Notes: a model not told the origin generated them from the letters alone. A stretch of 64,000 nucleotides of DNA from Microbacterium sp. SS28 (GCF_022761035.1 NZ_JAKWJP010000003.1:248001-312000), one strand, 5' to 3'; shown: positions 43,014-52,548, counted from the stretch's first letter. Made by a program: numbers and translations.

Positions 43014-44414
43014 TCAGAGCCGTGACCAGGCCTCTGTCAGAACGCCCCGCAGGATCTGCTCGATCTCGTCGAACTCGGCGGGCCCGGTCGTGAGGGGCGG
43101 TGCGAGCTGGATGACGGGATCGCCGCGGTCGTCGGCGCGGCAGTACAGGCCCGCGTCGTAGAGCGCCTTGGAGAGGAAGCCCCGCAGGAGCCGCTCCGAC
43201 TCATCGTCGTCGAAGGTCTCGCGCGTCGCCTTGTCCTTGACGAGCTCGATGCCGAAGAAGTACCCGTCGCCGCGCACGTCGCCGACGATCGGGAGGTCGT
43301 TCAGCCGCTCGAGCGTCGAGCGGAAGATCGGCGAGTTCTCGCGCACGCGCTCGTTGAGCCCCTCCTCCTCGAAGATGTCGAGGTTCTCGAGGGCGACGGC
43401 GGCGGAGACGGGATGCCCCGCGAACGTGTAGCCGTGCGGGAAGCTCGTCTGCCCGTGTGCGAACGGCTCGTGGACGCGGTCGCTCACGATCGTCGCGCCC
43501 AAGGGGGAGTAGCCGCTCGTCATGGCCTTGGCGCACGTGATCATGTCGGGGATGTAGCCGTAGGCGTCGCACGCGAACCACTCGCCGATCCGTCCGAAGG
43601 CGCAGATGACCTCGTCGCTCACGAGCAGGACGTCGTGCCGATCGCAGATCTCGCGCACGCGCTGGAAGTAGCCGGGCGGCGGGGGGAAGCATCCGCCCGA
43701 GTTCTGCACCGGCTCGAGGAAGACCGCCGCGACGGTGTCGGCCCCTTCGAAGAGGATCATCTCCTCGATGCGGTCGGCAGCCCAGCGGCCGAACTCCTCG
43801 GGCGTCCCGCGGAAGCCCATCTCGTCAGCTCGGTAGAAGTTGGTGTTCGGCACGCGGAAGCCGCCCGGGGTGACGGGCTCGAACATCGACTTCATGCCCG
43901 GCAGCCCCGTGATCGCGAGGGCGCCCTGCGGCGTGCCGTGGTAGGCGATCGCGCGCGAGATGACCTTGTGCTTCGTGGGCTTGCCCATGAGCTTCCAGTA
44001 CTGCTTCGCGAGCTTGAACGCCGTCTCGACGGCTTCGCCGCCGCCCGTCGAGTAGAACACCCGGTTGAGATCGCCCGGCGCGTATGACGCGAGGCGCTCG
44101 GCGAGCTCGATCGCGGAGGGGTGCGCGTACGACCAGATCGGGAAGAACGCGAGCTGCTCGGCCTGGCGCGCCGCCGCCTCCGCGAGGCGCCGGCGGCCGT
44201 GGCCCGCGTTCACCACGAACAGGCCCGAGAGCCCGTCGATGTAGCGCTTGCCCGCGGCATCCCAGATGTGATGTCCCTCGCCGCGCACGATGATCGGCAC
44301 GCCGTCGCCCTCGGTCATGGTCGACTGCCGCGCGAAGTGCATCCAGAGGTGGTCGCGGGCCTTCTGCTGCAGCGCCTGCTCGTCGGTGCGGACCGTGCGG
44401 TCGATCGTCGACAT
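43014..44414 (-). CDS. Class III (omega) aminotransferase
   Basis: 466 residues, PLP-dependent fold type I. Visible: Y-I-D-G-L-S-G-L-F-V-V-N near residue 57, Y-S-T-G-G-G-E-A-V-E-T-A, S-R-A-I-A-Y-H-G, L-V-S-D-E-V-I-C-A-F-G-R with the PLP Asp, and T-C-A-K-A-M-T-S-G-Y with the Schiff-base Lys near 290. It is closest in pattern to omega-amino-acid:pyruvate and polyamine aminotransferases; the donor is not determined. ATG 44414 is the first start within the conserved region; the longer frame is rejected. Confidence 0.88.
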   Translation of the reverse strand: MSTIDRTVRTDEQALQQKARDHLWMHFARQSTMTEGDGVPIIVRGEGHHIWDAAGKRYIDGLSGLFVVNAGHGRRRLAEAAARQAEQLAFFPIWSYAHPSAIELAERLASYAPGDLNRVFYSTGGGEAVETAFKLAKQYWKLMGKPTKHKVISRAIAYHGTPQGALAITGLPGMKSMFEPVTPGGFRVPNTNFYRADEMGFRGTPEEFGRWAADRIEEMILFEGADTVAAVFLEPVQNSGGCFPPPPGYFQRVREICDRHDVLLVSDEVICAFGRIGEWFACDAYGYIPDMITCAKAMTSGYSPLGATIVSDRVHEPFAHGQTSFPHGYTFAGHPVSAAVALENLDIFEEEGLNERVRENSPIFRSTLERLNDLPIVGDVRGDGYFFGIELVKDKATRETFDDDESERLLRGFLSKALYDAGLYCRADDRGDPVIQLAPPLTTGPAEFDEIEQILRGVLTEAWSRL

Positions 44415-44475
44415 GGAACCCCCTCGTATCGGTGGGCCCACGGTACCGCCGCTCGGGGCCGCGCGCACGGACGGC

Positions 44476-44503
44476 CGGCGGGCGCCACAGGAAGCGCCCG
44501 CCG
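44476..44503 (-). terminator. Terminator hairpin of the GH3/ABC operon
   Basis: A 10-bp perfect stem (CGGCGGGCGC at 44476-44485 with its complement at 44494-44503) and 8-nt loop, 13 nt past the GH3 stop on the minus strand. Confidence 0.72.
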
Positions 44504-44515
44504 CCCGTCGCGAGC

Positions 44516-46807
44516 TCAGCTCCGTGCGGCCGTGGCGACCGCGACGGCGACGGTCCTTCCGTCGGCCGCTGTCACCTCGTGCACCGGACCCGTCAATCGC
44601 GTCGTCGTCGTCGTCTCGCGATCCTCGCAGGACCCGCCGACCCAGAACTCGATGTCTCCGGGCTCGACGACGCGGACGCCGCGGCGATCCGCGAAGGCGA
44701 GACGAGCGGACGGCACGACGAACCCGACCACGGTGCGCTCACCCGGCTCGAGCGCGACCCTCGCGTAGCCGACGAGCTGCGCGACGGGGCGCGTCACACT
44801 CGCATAGACATCACGCGCGTACAGCTGCACGACATCGACTCCCGCGCGCGTGCCCGTGTTCGCGACATCCACGACGATCGTGAGGTCGGCGTCTGTGCTC
44901 GATTCGGCGGGGGCCGTCACGCCGGAGTGCCGGAAGGTCGTGTAGGTCAGGCCGAATCCGAACGGAAGAGCAGGGGTGCTGTCGGCGCTCGTGATCTCGG
45001 AGGGGCCGCCGAGGACGGGATGCAGGTACGAATAGGGCTGCGCCCCCGCGGAGCGGGGCAGAGAGACGGGGAGTCGTCCTGACGGAGACGTGCGCCCCGT
45101 CAGGATGCCGGCGATCGCGTCGCCGCCCTCTTCGCCGGGGAAGAACGCCTGAACCAGTGCGCTCGGCCCGTCCAGTGCCCAGCCGATGGCGTAGGGCCGA
45201 CCCGAGAGCACGACCACGATGGTCGGCACGCCGGACGCGACGACCTCCTCGACCAGCCGACGCTGGACCCCCGGCAGCTCGAGGTCTTCCACGTCGTTGC
45301 CCTCGCCGACCGTCCCACGGCCGAACAGCCCGGCCCGATCGCCCACGACGACGAGGGCGACGTCGGCGTCGCGCGCCGCCGCGACGGCATCCGGGATGCC
45401 GCTCACGTCGTCTCCGCTCACATCGCAGCCGGGCACGACGACGAGCGCGGCTTCCGGCAGCTCGAGCCGCAGCGCATCGACCAGGCTGGGCAGCTCGAGT
45501 CCCAACGGCACATCCGGGTGGTGAGCGAGGACGTGGTTCACGAACGAATAGCAGCCCATGAGCGCCTCGGCGGAGTCGGCGTTGGGGCCGATCACCGCGA
45601 CCCGCCGGAGCCGCTCGGGATCCAGCGGGAGGATGCCGTCGTTCGAGAGCAGCATGATCGACTCGCTCGCGAGCCGGCGGGCGAGATCGCGGTGCGCGGG
45701 CGTGTCCAGATCGATCTCGGTGGGCGGCTCGGCGAACGTCTCGTCGAAGAGACCGAGCTCCTCCTTCTCGGTGAGCACGCGCAGCACGGCACGGTCGATC
45801 AGCGCTTCATCGACGCGCCCGTCGCGGACGGCGGCGGCGAGCGGCGCGGCGAACGCGTCGCCCGTCGGAAGCTCGACGTCGATGCCGGCGGCCAGCGCGA
45901 GCGCGGCCGCTTCTCCCAGATCCTCGGCGACGCGGTGCATCGTGTGCAGGAAGGCGACCGAGAAGTAGTCCGACACGACGACGCCGTCGAAGCCCCACTT
46001 CTCCCGCAGGAGGTCGGTGAGCAGGTCGGCCGATGCCGCGACCGGGATGCCGTCGACGTCCGCGTAGGAGTTCATCACGGAGCGGACGCCGCCGTCGCGC
46101 ACGGCCATCTCGAACGGCGGGAGCAGCACGTCGGCGAGTTCACGAGGTCCGGCGTGCACGGGGGCGTGGTTGCGGCCGGCCTGCGACGCCGAGTACCCCA
46201 CGAAGTGCTTGAGGGTCGCGTGGATGCCGGCATCCTGCAGCCCCCGCACATACGCGGTGCCGATCGTGCCGACGACGTACGGATCCTCGGCGATGCACTC
46301 GTCCACGCGTCCCCAGCGGGGATCCCGGATGACGTCGAGCACGGGTGCGAGTCCCTGATGGATGCCGAGCTGCCGCATCGAGCCGCCGATGAGACGACCC
46401 ATCTCCTCGACGAGCGCGGGGTCGAACGACGCGCCCCAGGCGAGCGGGGTCGGGAAGGTCGCGGCCTTCCACGCCGCGAGGCCCGTGAGGCATTCCTCGT
46501 GCACGATGGCGGGGATGCCGAGTCTCGTCTGCTCGCGCAGCCGCCGCTGCTCGGCCCACAGCCACGCCGCGCGCTCGACGGGATCGACCGGTCGGGTGCC
46601 GTAGACGCGGGTCAGGTGGCCGATGCCGTGGGCGGCGGCTTCCTCGTACTTCGTCGAGGTCGCCATCTCGCCCGCCATCGGCGCGACGAGCTCGTCGCCC
46701 TGGTCGACCCAGTATCCGACCAGCTGACCGAGCTTCTCCTCGAGGGTCATCCTGGCGTGCAGGGACTGCACCCGCCCGGATACGGGCGGAAGTCGAACGT
46801 CGCTCAT
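44516..46807 (-). CDS. GH3 beta-glycosidase (beta-glucosidase/beta-xylosidase)
   Basis: 763 residues, cytoplasmic. Domain order: GH3 (beta/alpha)8 barrel (about 1-310), alpha/beta sandwich (340-560) and Fn3-like C-terminal domain (630-740). The barrel has the R-D-P-R-W-G-R-x-x-E-C-I-A-E-D-P signature, K-H-F-V-G-Y and the nucleophile Asp in V-V-V-S-D-Y-F near residue 283. ATG 46807 overlaps the permease stop; the much longer open frame upstream is read-through across the permease genes. Last gene of the second sugar importer operon, so it would hydrolyse imported beta-linked oligosaccharides. The nearby xylose genes make xylosides plausible (inference). Confidence 0.92.
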   Translation of the reverse strand: MSDVRLPPVSGRVQSLHARMTLEEKLGQLVGYWVDQGDELVAPMAGEMATSTKYEEAAAHGIGHLTRVYGTRPVDPVERAAWLWAEQRRLREQTRLGIPAIVHEECLTGLAAWKAATFPTPLAWGASFDPALVEEMGRLIGGSMRQLGIHQGLAPVLDVIRDPRWGRVDECIAEDPYVVGTIGTAYVRGLQDAGIHATLKHFVGYSASQAGRNHAPVHAGPRELADVLLPPFEMAVRDGGVRSVMNSYADVDGIPVAASADLLTDLLREKWGFDGVVVSDYFSVAFLHTMHRVAEDLGEAAALALAAGIDVELPTGDAFAAPLAAAVRDGRVDEALIDRAVLRVLTEKEELGLFDETFAEPPTEIDLDTPAHRDLARRLASESIMLLSNDGILPLDPERLRRVAVIGPNADSAEALMGCYSFVNHVLAHHPDVPLGLELPSLVDALRLELPEAALVVVPGCDVSGDDVSGIPDAVAAARDADVALVVVGDRAGLFGRGTVGEGNDVEDLELPGVQRRLVEEVVASGVPTIVVVLSGRPYAIGWALDGPSALVQAFFPGEEGGDAIAGILTGRTSPSGRLPVSLPRSAGAQPYSYLHPVLGGPSEITSADSTPALPFGFGLTYTTFRHSGVTAPAESSTDADLTIVVDVANTGTRAGVDVVQLYARDVYASVTRPVAQLVGYARVALEPGERTVVGFVVPSARLAFADRRGVRVVEPGDIEFWVGGSCEDRETTTTTRLTGPVHEVTAADGRTVAVAVATAARS

Positions 46808-47673
46808 CCCTTGACCGCTCCCGTGAGGCCGCCGACGATCCGTCGTTCGAACAGGCTGAAGAAGGCGAGCGCCGGGATCATCGAGAGCGAGGTGAACGCG
46901 AGGACCTTCGCCGTGTCGACGGAGTACTGCGACGAGAAGGCCTGCACGCCCAGCGGCAGGGTGAAGTTCGCATTGTCGTTCAGGAGGAACAGCGGCAGGA
47001 GGTAGCTGTTCCAGCTGCCGATGAAGGCGAGGATGCCGACCGTGATGACTCCCGGAACGGCCAGGGGAAGCACCATCCGCCAGAAGAAGCCCAGACGGCT
47101 GCAGCCGTCGATGAACGCGGCCTCTTCGATCTCGTCGGGGATCGCGCGGAGGAACGGCACCAGGATGATGATCGTCGTCGGCAGCGCGAAAGCGATCTGC
47201 GGCAGGATGACGCCCCCGAGGGAGTTGATGAGCCCGAGGTCCCGCACGACGATGTAGAGGGGCGTGATGGCGACCGTGATCGGGAACATGAGCCCGGCCG
47301 CGAAGAGCGCGTACATCGCGCCCCGGCCGCGGAACCGGTATCGCGCGAGCACGTAGCTCGCCATGAGGCCCAGCGCGATGACGCCCGCGGTCGTGGCGAC
47401 TCCGACGATGGTGGAGTTGAGCACGAGCTGCCAGAAGACGCCGCCGGTCAGGACGTCGAGGTAGTTCGTCCAGATCCACGGGTCCGGCAGGCCGCCGGGG
47501 TCTGTGGTGATCTGGGAGTTCGTGCGGAACCCGCCGAGGACGATGTACAGGACGGGCCCGATCATCAGTGCGATCACGACGAGCGCGACGAACCACACGG
47601 CCGGCGTGGCGCGCCGCATGCGCTGGCGTCGGGGCGGCGGCAACTCGATCGTCGCCAGTGCGGCGGTGGTCAT
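46804..47673 (-). CDS. Carbohydrate ABC transporter permease (MalG-like)
   Basis: 289 residues, six predicted membrane segments. The EAA loop reads I-E-E-A-A-F-I-D-G-C-S near residue 190. A basic N-terminus (P-P-P-R-R-Q-R-M-R) precedes TM1. It overlaps both its neighbours by 4 nt (MalF-like stop and GH3 start). No ATPase gene in the operon. Confidence 0.93.
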   Translation of the reverse strand: MTTAALATIELPPPRRQRMRRATPAVWFVALVVIALMIGPVLYIVLGGFRTNSQITTDPGGLPDPWIWTNYLDVLTGGVFWQLVLNSTIVGVATTAGVIALGLMASYVLARYRFRGRGAMYALFAAGLMFPITVAITPLYIVVRDLGLINSLGGVILPQIAFALPTTIIILVPFLRAIPDEIEEAAFIDGCSRLGFFWRMVLPLAVPGVITVGILAFIGSWNSYLLPLFLLNDNANFTLPLGVQAFSSQYSVDTAKVLAFTSLSMIPALAFFSLFERRIVGGLTGAVKG

Positions 47674-48695
47674 TCTGCGTTCCTTTCGGTGAGCGCGCCG
47701 GCGGTGTCGCGCCGCAGCACGAAGCGCTGGTAGATGAGGGCGACGACGAGCGAGATGACGAAGATGACGACGGCGACCGCGTTGCCGTAGCCGAAGTTGC
47801 CGGCGTTGCGGCCGTTGGCCACCATGTAGGTCGCCATCGTGGAGGTGCCCGCCACGGGAGCGACGTACTGCCCCCAGATGATGTACACGAGGTCGAAGAG
47901 CTGCAGGGCGCCGATGATCGACAGGAATGCCCAGATGCGCAGAGTCGGCCCGAGCAGCGGAATCGTGATGCGGCGCTGGATCTGCCAGTAGGTGGCGCCG
48001 TCGATGGCGGCCGCCTCGTAGAGCTCATCGGGGATGCTCTGAAGCCCTGCGAGGAAGAGGATGACGGCGAACCCGACGTACTTCCAGGTGAGGATCGCGA
48101 CGAGCGTCCAGATGGCGATGTTCGGGTCGGCGAGCCAGTCGTGGGCGAGCCCGGTCATGCCCCACTTCTCCAGCACGCCGTTCAGACCCCCGTTGGTCGC
48201 CAGGAGCAGGCTGAATCCGGTGCCCACGACGACCTCGGCGATGACGTAGGGGACGAAGATGAGCACGCGGATGACGGACTGGCCGCGCATCTTGCGGTTG
48301 AGCAGGAGCGCCAGGAGCAGCGCGATGGGGCCCTGGATGAGGAGCGAGGTCACGACGATGAACGCGTTGTGACCGAGCGCTTCCTGGAAGTCCGGGTCGG
48401 TGAGGATCGTGACGTAGTTCTTCAGGCCGATGAAGTCGGTCGCCGGCCCGTAGCCGTGCCAGTTGAAGAAGCCGTAGTACGCCGCCAAGATCACGGGGAA
48501 GATGACGAACCCGATGAAGACGAGCATCGCCGGGCCGGCCAGGATCGCTATCTCCAGACGGCCCTTCCAGCTGGTTCCTCGGGGACGGCGGCGCCGCGAT
48601 GCCGAGGGCGGCGGTGTGACGCCGCCGCCCCCGGAACGCTGCGCGAGATCCGTTTCCGGGCGATCGTCCGTCTTCGGTGTCTCGCTTGTCTGCAT
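47670..48695 (-). CDS. Carbohydrate ABC transporter permease (MalF-like)
   Basis: 341 residues: a disordered, Gly/Pro/Arg-rich cytoplasmic N-terminus of about 45 residues, then six membrane segments. The EAA loop is L-Y-E-A-A-A-I-D-G-A-T near residue 245. ATG 48695 lies 11 nt after the binding-protein stop; the longer frame upstream is read-through inside that gene. Confidence 0.92.
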   Translation of the reverse strand: MQTSETPKTDDRPETDLAQRSGGGGVTPPPSASRRRRPRGTSWKGRLEIAILAGPAMLVFIGFVIFPVILAAYYGFFNWHGYGPATDFIGLKNYVTILTDPDFQEALGHNAFIVVTSLLIQGPIALLLALLLNRKMRGQSVIRVLIFVPYVIAEVVVGTGFSLLLATNGGLNGVLEKWGMTGLAHDWLADPNIAIWTLVAILTWKYVGFAVILFLAGLQSIPDELYEAAAIDGATYWQIQRRITIPLLGPTLRIWAFLSIIGALQLFDLVYIIWGQYVAPVAGTSTMATYMVANGRNAGNFGYGNAVAVVIFVISLVVALIYQRFVLRRDTAGALTERNAE

Positions 48696-48706
48696 GAGAG
48701 GTCTTC

Positions 48707-49996
48707 CTAGCCCTTCGCCCCGGCCTTGTTGGCCTCGTCGATCATCTGCTGCGGCGTGCTCTGCCCGGCGAGCATCGAGACGACGGCGACGTTGAGCGCG
48801 TTGCCGACGTTCTGCCCGAGGACGGTGTCGAGCCACTGCGAGACGAACGGAGCCTGGTTGTAGGCCTCGAGGATCTGCTTGAGGTAGGGCTCCTCCACGG
48901 CTGACTGAGCCTGGGAGTTGACCGGCGGGGAGTTGAACGCCTTGTAATAGGCGGTCTGCTGAGCGTCCGACCCGATGAAGTTGAGGAAGTCGACGCACTC
49001 CTTGGGCGCCTTCGCGGAGCACGAGTAGCCGTCCACGCCGCCCATGATGGAGCCGGGCTCGCCCTTGCCGCCCGAGACCTCGGGGAAGGGGTACCAGGCC
49101 AGGTCGGCAAGAGGCTTCTGGTCGGGCGTCAGCGATGCGATCACACCCGGGTCCCACGCGCCCATGAGCTCGCCGCCCGCCTGGTGGTTGGCGACGAGGC
49201 CGGCCGAGCTGCCCGCGCCCTGCTGGGCCGAGGTGGTCAGGAAGCCTTCGTTGAACGGATCGGTGGCCGCGAACTCTTCGAGGTCTTCGGCCGCCTTGAG
49301 CCAGCAGGGGTCGCTGAAGTCCTTCGAGTCGCCCGTCTCCTCCATCGTCTTGGGAGCGCACTCGCGCAGGGCGAACCAGTAGAACCAGTGCGCCGCGGGC
49401 CAGGCGTCCTTCGCGCCGAGCGCGAGGGGGGCGACACCGGTCGCCTTCAGCTTGTCGTTCGCCGCGACGAGCTCGTCGATCGTCGTGGGGGTCTCGGTGA
49501 CGCCGGCCGCGGTGTAGAGGTCCTGGCTGTAGAAGATGCCTCCGGGGAGAACCGACAGCGGCATGGCCCAGACCTTGTCCTGGTAGGTCTCAGCCTTGAA
49601 CGAGCCCTCCGAGATGTTGTCCTTGGCCTCTCCCTCGATCTTCCCGGTGAGGTCCATGAGCTGGCCGGCCTGCACCATCGCGGCCATCTTGCCGCCGCCT
49701 CGCTGCAGGAAGATGTCCGGCGGGTCGCCCGCGTTGAGGGACGTCTGCAGCTTTCCGTCCATGTCTTCGTTCTGGATGGACTGCATCTTGATCGTGACGT
49801 TGGGGTTCTCGTCCTCGAAGGCCGCGATCGCGTCCTTCCAGAACTGCTGACCCGGCCCGGTCGTGGAGTTCTGCCAGAGCGACATCTCGACGTTGCCGTC
49901 GCCGCTGTCGCTGGAGCCGCCGGCGCTGCAGCCGGCGAGCGCGAGTGCGCCGACGACAAGTGCGGCGGACCCTGCCAGGATCCTGTTGCGCATCAT
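48707..49996 (-). CDS. Extracellular sugar-binding lipoprotein (ABC importer)
   Basis: 429 residues. The signal peptide ends in the lipobox L-A-L-A-G-C near residue 23, followed by a Gly/Ser-rich linker. The SBP family-1 body has A-F-E-D-E-N-P-N-V, P-P-D-I-F-L-Q-R-G-G and G-A-W-D-P-G near 270. First gene of the operon; a TTGACA promoter lies upstream. Cargo is probably beta-linked oligosaccharides, judging from the co-transcribed GH3 (inference). Confidence 0.93.
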   Translation of the reverse strand: MMRNRILAGSAALVVGALALAGCSAGGSSDSGDGNVEMSLWQNSTTGPGQQFWKDAIAAFEDENPNVTIKMQSIQNEDMDGKLQTSLNAGDPPDIFLQRGGGKMAAMVQAGQLMDLTGKIEGEAKDNISEGSFKAETYQDKVWAMPLSVLPGGIFYSQDLYTAAGVTETPTTIDELVAANDKLKATGVAPLALGAKDAWPAAHWFYWFALRECAPKTMEETGDSKDFSDPCWLKAAEDLEEFAATDPFNEGFLTTSAQQGAGSSAGLVANHQAGGELMGAWDPGVIASLTPDQKPLADLAWYPFPEVSGGKGEPGSIMGGVDGYSCSAKAPKECVDFLNFIGSDAQQTAYYKAFNSPPVNSQAQSAVEEPYLKQILEAYNQAPFVSQWLDTVLGQNVGNALNVAVVSMLAGQSTPQQMIDEANKAGAKG

Positions 49997-50094
49997 GTGA
50001 TTCCCGTTCTCTTCCTTGAGGACACCCCTGCTCCGGGGCGTGGTGGCAGCGCGGTCGGGACCGCGCCTGCTCGGCGTGCCAACCGAGCGGGATA

Positions 50095-50123
50095 AGTCTC
50101 AGTTCGCAACAAATGCCTGTCAA
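50095..50123 (-). promoter_or_regulatory. Promoter of the second ABC operon
   Basis: On the minus strand a consensus -35 TTGACA (50123-50118) and a -10-like GAGACT (50100-50095) are 17 bp apart. The LacI palindrome abuts the -35 on its upstream side. The -10 is weak, so the exact hexamer is uncertain. Confidence 0.5.
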
Positions 50124-50124
50124 A

Positions 50125-50138
50125 CGTTTTCGAAAACG
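50125..50138. promoter_or_regulatory. LacI-family operator CGTTTTCGAAAACG
   Basis: A perfect 14-bp palindrome with the central CG typical of LacI/GalR/CcpA-like operators. It is midway between the divergent binding-protein gene (start 49996) and the LacI-type regulator (start 50167), adjacent to the importer -35, so it should repress both directions. Confidence 0.85.
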
Positions 50139-50166
50139 GTTTCCAACCCGTTATGCTTTCGAGATC

Positions 50167-51162
50167 ATGGACCGTCGACCCACCATCATGGATGTCGCCG
50201 CCGCGGCGGGAGTCTCGGTCGCGACGGTCTCGAAAGCGGTCAACGGCCGCTACGGGGTGGCCAGCCACACCGTCGATCATGTGCTCGCCGTCGTCGCCGA
50301 GCTCGGCTATGAGTCGAGCCTGATCGCGAGCAGCATGCGCTCCCGCCGCACAGGCGTCATCGGGGTGCTCGTCGCGGATTTCGAGCCGTTCAGCGCCGAG
50401 ATCCTGAAGGGCGTGGGCGAGGCGCTCCGCGACTCCGCGTACGACCTTCTCGCCTACTCGGGTTCACGTGGCGCCGCCGAGGGCTGGGAGCGCCGCTCTC
50501 TCTCCCGGTTGAGCGGCACGCTCATCGACGGCGCGATCATCGTCACGCCGACGGTCGTCAACGTCGGCACCGAAGTCCCGGTCGTCGCGATCGACCCGCA
50601 CACCGGTCCCGCCGATCTGCCGACCGTGGAGTGCGACAGCTTCGGCGGTGCGATCCAGGCGACGAGGTACCTCACCGAGTTGGGCCACACCCGCATCGGG
50701 TTCATCGCGGGCAGGCCGGATCTGCGCTCATCGATCGCCCGCGATGCGGGGCACCGCAGAGCGCTGGCAGACGCGGGAATCGCCGTCGATCCCCGGCTCG
50801 TGGCGACGGGGAGCTACCGCCAGGACGCCGTGCGCGTCGCGGCACTTGAAATGCTCAGACGCCCCGATCGGCCCACCGCGATCTTCGGAGCCAACGACAC
50901 CACGGCGCTGGAGATCGTCAAGGTGGCGGCCGAGCTCGGACTCGACGTTCCGCGCGACCTCTCGGTCATCGGGTTCGATGACGTGCCGGAGGCATCCAAA
51001 GCGGCCCCCGCCCTGTCGACGGTGCGTCAGCCGATGCACACACTCGGCGCCGAAGCGGCGGGGATGCTCCTCGCGCTCATGAGGGGTGAGACTCCGAAGG
51101 TCACGCACCTCAAGCTGCCGACCCGTCTCGTTGCGCGGGCGACGACGGCTCCGCCTCTCTGA
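50167..51162 (+). CDS. LacI family sugar-responsive repressor
   Basis: 331 residues. The N-terminal HTH (T-I-M-D-V-A-A-A-A-G-V-S-V-A-T-V-S-K-A-V-N-G) and hinge helix are canonical. The effector domain has T-G-V-I-G-V-L-V near 62, A-G-R-P-D-L-R, and the C-terminal F-D-D-V-P-E-A. ATG 50167 is chosen because it begins directly before the HTH; the frame is open 54 nt upstream, including the operator, which is unlikely to be coding. Likely regulator of the divergent importer/GH3 operon. Confidence 0.93.
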   Translation: MDRRPTIMDVAAAAGVSVATVSKAVNGRYGVASHTVDHVLAVVAELGYESSLIASSMRSRRTGVIGVLVADFEPFSAEILKGVGEALRDSAYDLLAYSGSRGAAEGWERRSLSRLSGTLIDGAIIVTPTVVNVGTEVPVVAIDPHTGPADLPTVECDSFGGAIQATRYLTELGHTRIGFIAGRPDLRSSIARDAGHRRALADAGIAVDPRLVATGSYRQDAVRVAALEMLRRPDRPTAIFGANDTTALEIVKVAAELGLDVPRDLSVIGFDDVPEASKAAPALSTVRQPMHTLGAEAAGMLLALMRGETPKVTHLKLPTRLVARATTAPPL

Positions 51163-51180
51163 GGAAGGTCGACGACCGGC

Positions 51181-52344
51181 TCAGCGCGCGGTGAAGCCGG
51201 CGGGATCGCCCAGGAGGTCGGCGAGCGCTGCTTCCGCAGCGCCGATGAGCAGGCGGTCCTCGCCGAGAGCGGCGGGCCTGATCTCGAGGTCTTCGCCGTT
51301 GGCGGCCATCGTCTGTGCCGCGACCGCAGCCCGGAAGCCCTCCAGGTCGTGGGCGGCGAGCATCCCGAGGAAACCGCCGAGCACGACGACGGCCGGATTG
51401 AGCACGTTGACGGCATTGGCGAGCGCGGTCGAGAGGATGCGTCGCTGGCGGGCGATCTCTTCGAGCACGTCTGTCGCGCCCGTCGTGCGCAGCAGTTCGG
51501 CGAGCGTCGGCTCGTCGGCATTGCTCCGGCCCAGGGCGGCGAGGAGCCGCGCACGGCTCACTTCGTCCTCGAGCACGCCTTCGCCTGCTCGACGATCGGC
51601 GCCGGATGCGATTCCCGGCCGGTTCTGGCCGAATTCGCCGGAGTAGCCGGAGGCGCCCGCCACCGGCATCCCGTGCACGATGAGGCCACCGCCGATGCCG
51701 CTCGCGCCGCCGTTGAGGTAGACGACGTGATCGATGCCCTTCGCCGCGCCGAAGAGGTGCTCGGCGACGACTCCCATCGCGGCGTCGTTGCCGATGACCG
51801 TCGGCAGGCCCGTCGCTTCGACGACGAGTTCGCGCAGAGCGATGTCGCTCCATCTCAGATGCGGAGCGTCGCGCACCAGTCCGTCGGATGCGCGGACGAG
51901 ACCCGGCACCGCGATGCCGACTCCCGTGATGGCGGCGTCGGCGAGGTCCTCGCCGCGCCACGCTTCCATCCGCTCGGCGATCAGCTCGGCGGTGCGCTCG
52001 GGGGTGAGCAGTCCCGACATCTCGATGCGCTCTCGCCGTCGCACGGTGCGGTCGAGACCCACGGCGCCGATCGTGAGGGCGTCGACCTCGGGGTTGACCG
52101 CGATCGCGACGACTGCGGGGTGTGCACTCACGAGCGGCGAGGGGCGGCCGACGCGCCGACTGGGGTCGGGAACGTGCTCCTCGACGAGGCCGAGCGCGAC
52201 GAGATCGCCGACGAGGTCGGCGATCGTCGACCGGTTCAGCCCCGTCGCGAGCGTGAGTGTCGCACGCGAGACCGGTCCGTCGAGGTGCGCGAGGCGCAGC
52301 AGTCGCGACAGGTTCGCCTGTCGACTGCCCACCTGCTCGTTCAT
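51181..52344 (-). CDS. ROK family regulator, XylR-like
   Basis: 387 residues. The winged HTH (S-R-A-T-L-T-L-A-T-G-L-N-R-S-T-I-A-D-L-V) is followed by a ROK domain (V-G-I-A-V-P-G-L-V, G-N-D-A-A-M-G-V, G-G-A-S-G-I-G-G-G-L, S-G-E-F-G). The cysteine zinc motif of ROK proteins is absent. A palindromic site about 60 bp upstream also occurs before xylA, so control of xylose genes is likely. It ends 18 nt from the convergent LacI gene. TAGGGT lies 6 nt before the ATG, compatible with a leaderless mRNA. Confidence 0.87.
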   Translation of the reverse strand: MNEQVGSRQANLSRLLRLAHLDGPVSRATLTLATGLNRSTIADLVGDLVALGLVEEHVPDPSRRVGRPSPLVSAHPAVVAIAVNPEVDALTIGAVGLDRTVRRRERIEMSGLLTPERTAELIAERMEAWRGEDLADAAITGVGIAVPGLVRASDGLVRDAPHLRWSDIALRELVVEATGLPTVIGNDAAMGVVAEHLFGAAKGIDHVVYLNGGASGIGGGLIVHGMPVAGASGYSGEFGQNRPGIASGADRRAGEGVLEDEVSRARLLAALGRSNADEPTLAELLRTTGATDVLEEIARQRRILSTALANAVNVLNPAVVVLGGFLGMLAAHDLEGFRAAVAAQTMAANGEDLEIRPAALGEDRLLIGAAEAALADLLGDPAGFTAR

Positions 52345-52405
52345 GCCTTCACCCTAAGGGTGTCCCTGCGCGGGGCCGCCGAAGGAGAAGGGCACGCGCC
52401 CAGCG

Positions 52406-52428
52406 TACGTTGCGTTCGACAACAATTC
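52406..52428. promoter_or_regulatory. XylR-type ROK operator, copy 1
   Basis: TACGTTG, three variable bases, then TCGACAACAATTC. 20 of 23 positions are identical to the site before xylA (54492-54514). It lies 61 bp upstream of the ROK gene start (minus strand) and 257 bp upstream of the CBM9 protein gene. Confidence 0.78.
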
Positions 52429-52548
52429 GGGAGGCGCGTCGGGCGGGGCGCCCGTGCCGTCGCGCACAACGGGGCGCGCGAGATGTCCATCCGCAGCCCC
52501 TCCGGGCGGACTCCTTCGGCGAAGAAGTCGTCACCGTGATGATCGTCC

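Noticed and set aside
44516..48028. A 1170-codon minus-strand frame suggesting a permease-GH3 fusion
   Set aside because: The part upstream of 46807 overlaps two permease genes in their proper frames and has shadow composition. GH3 begins at ATG 46807 with a 4-nt overlap. Similar read-through frames at 18010-20991, 16153-17892 and 47670-49361 were trimmed for the same reason.
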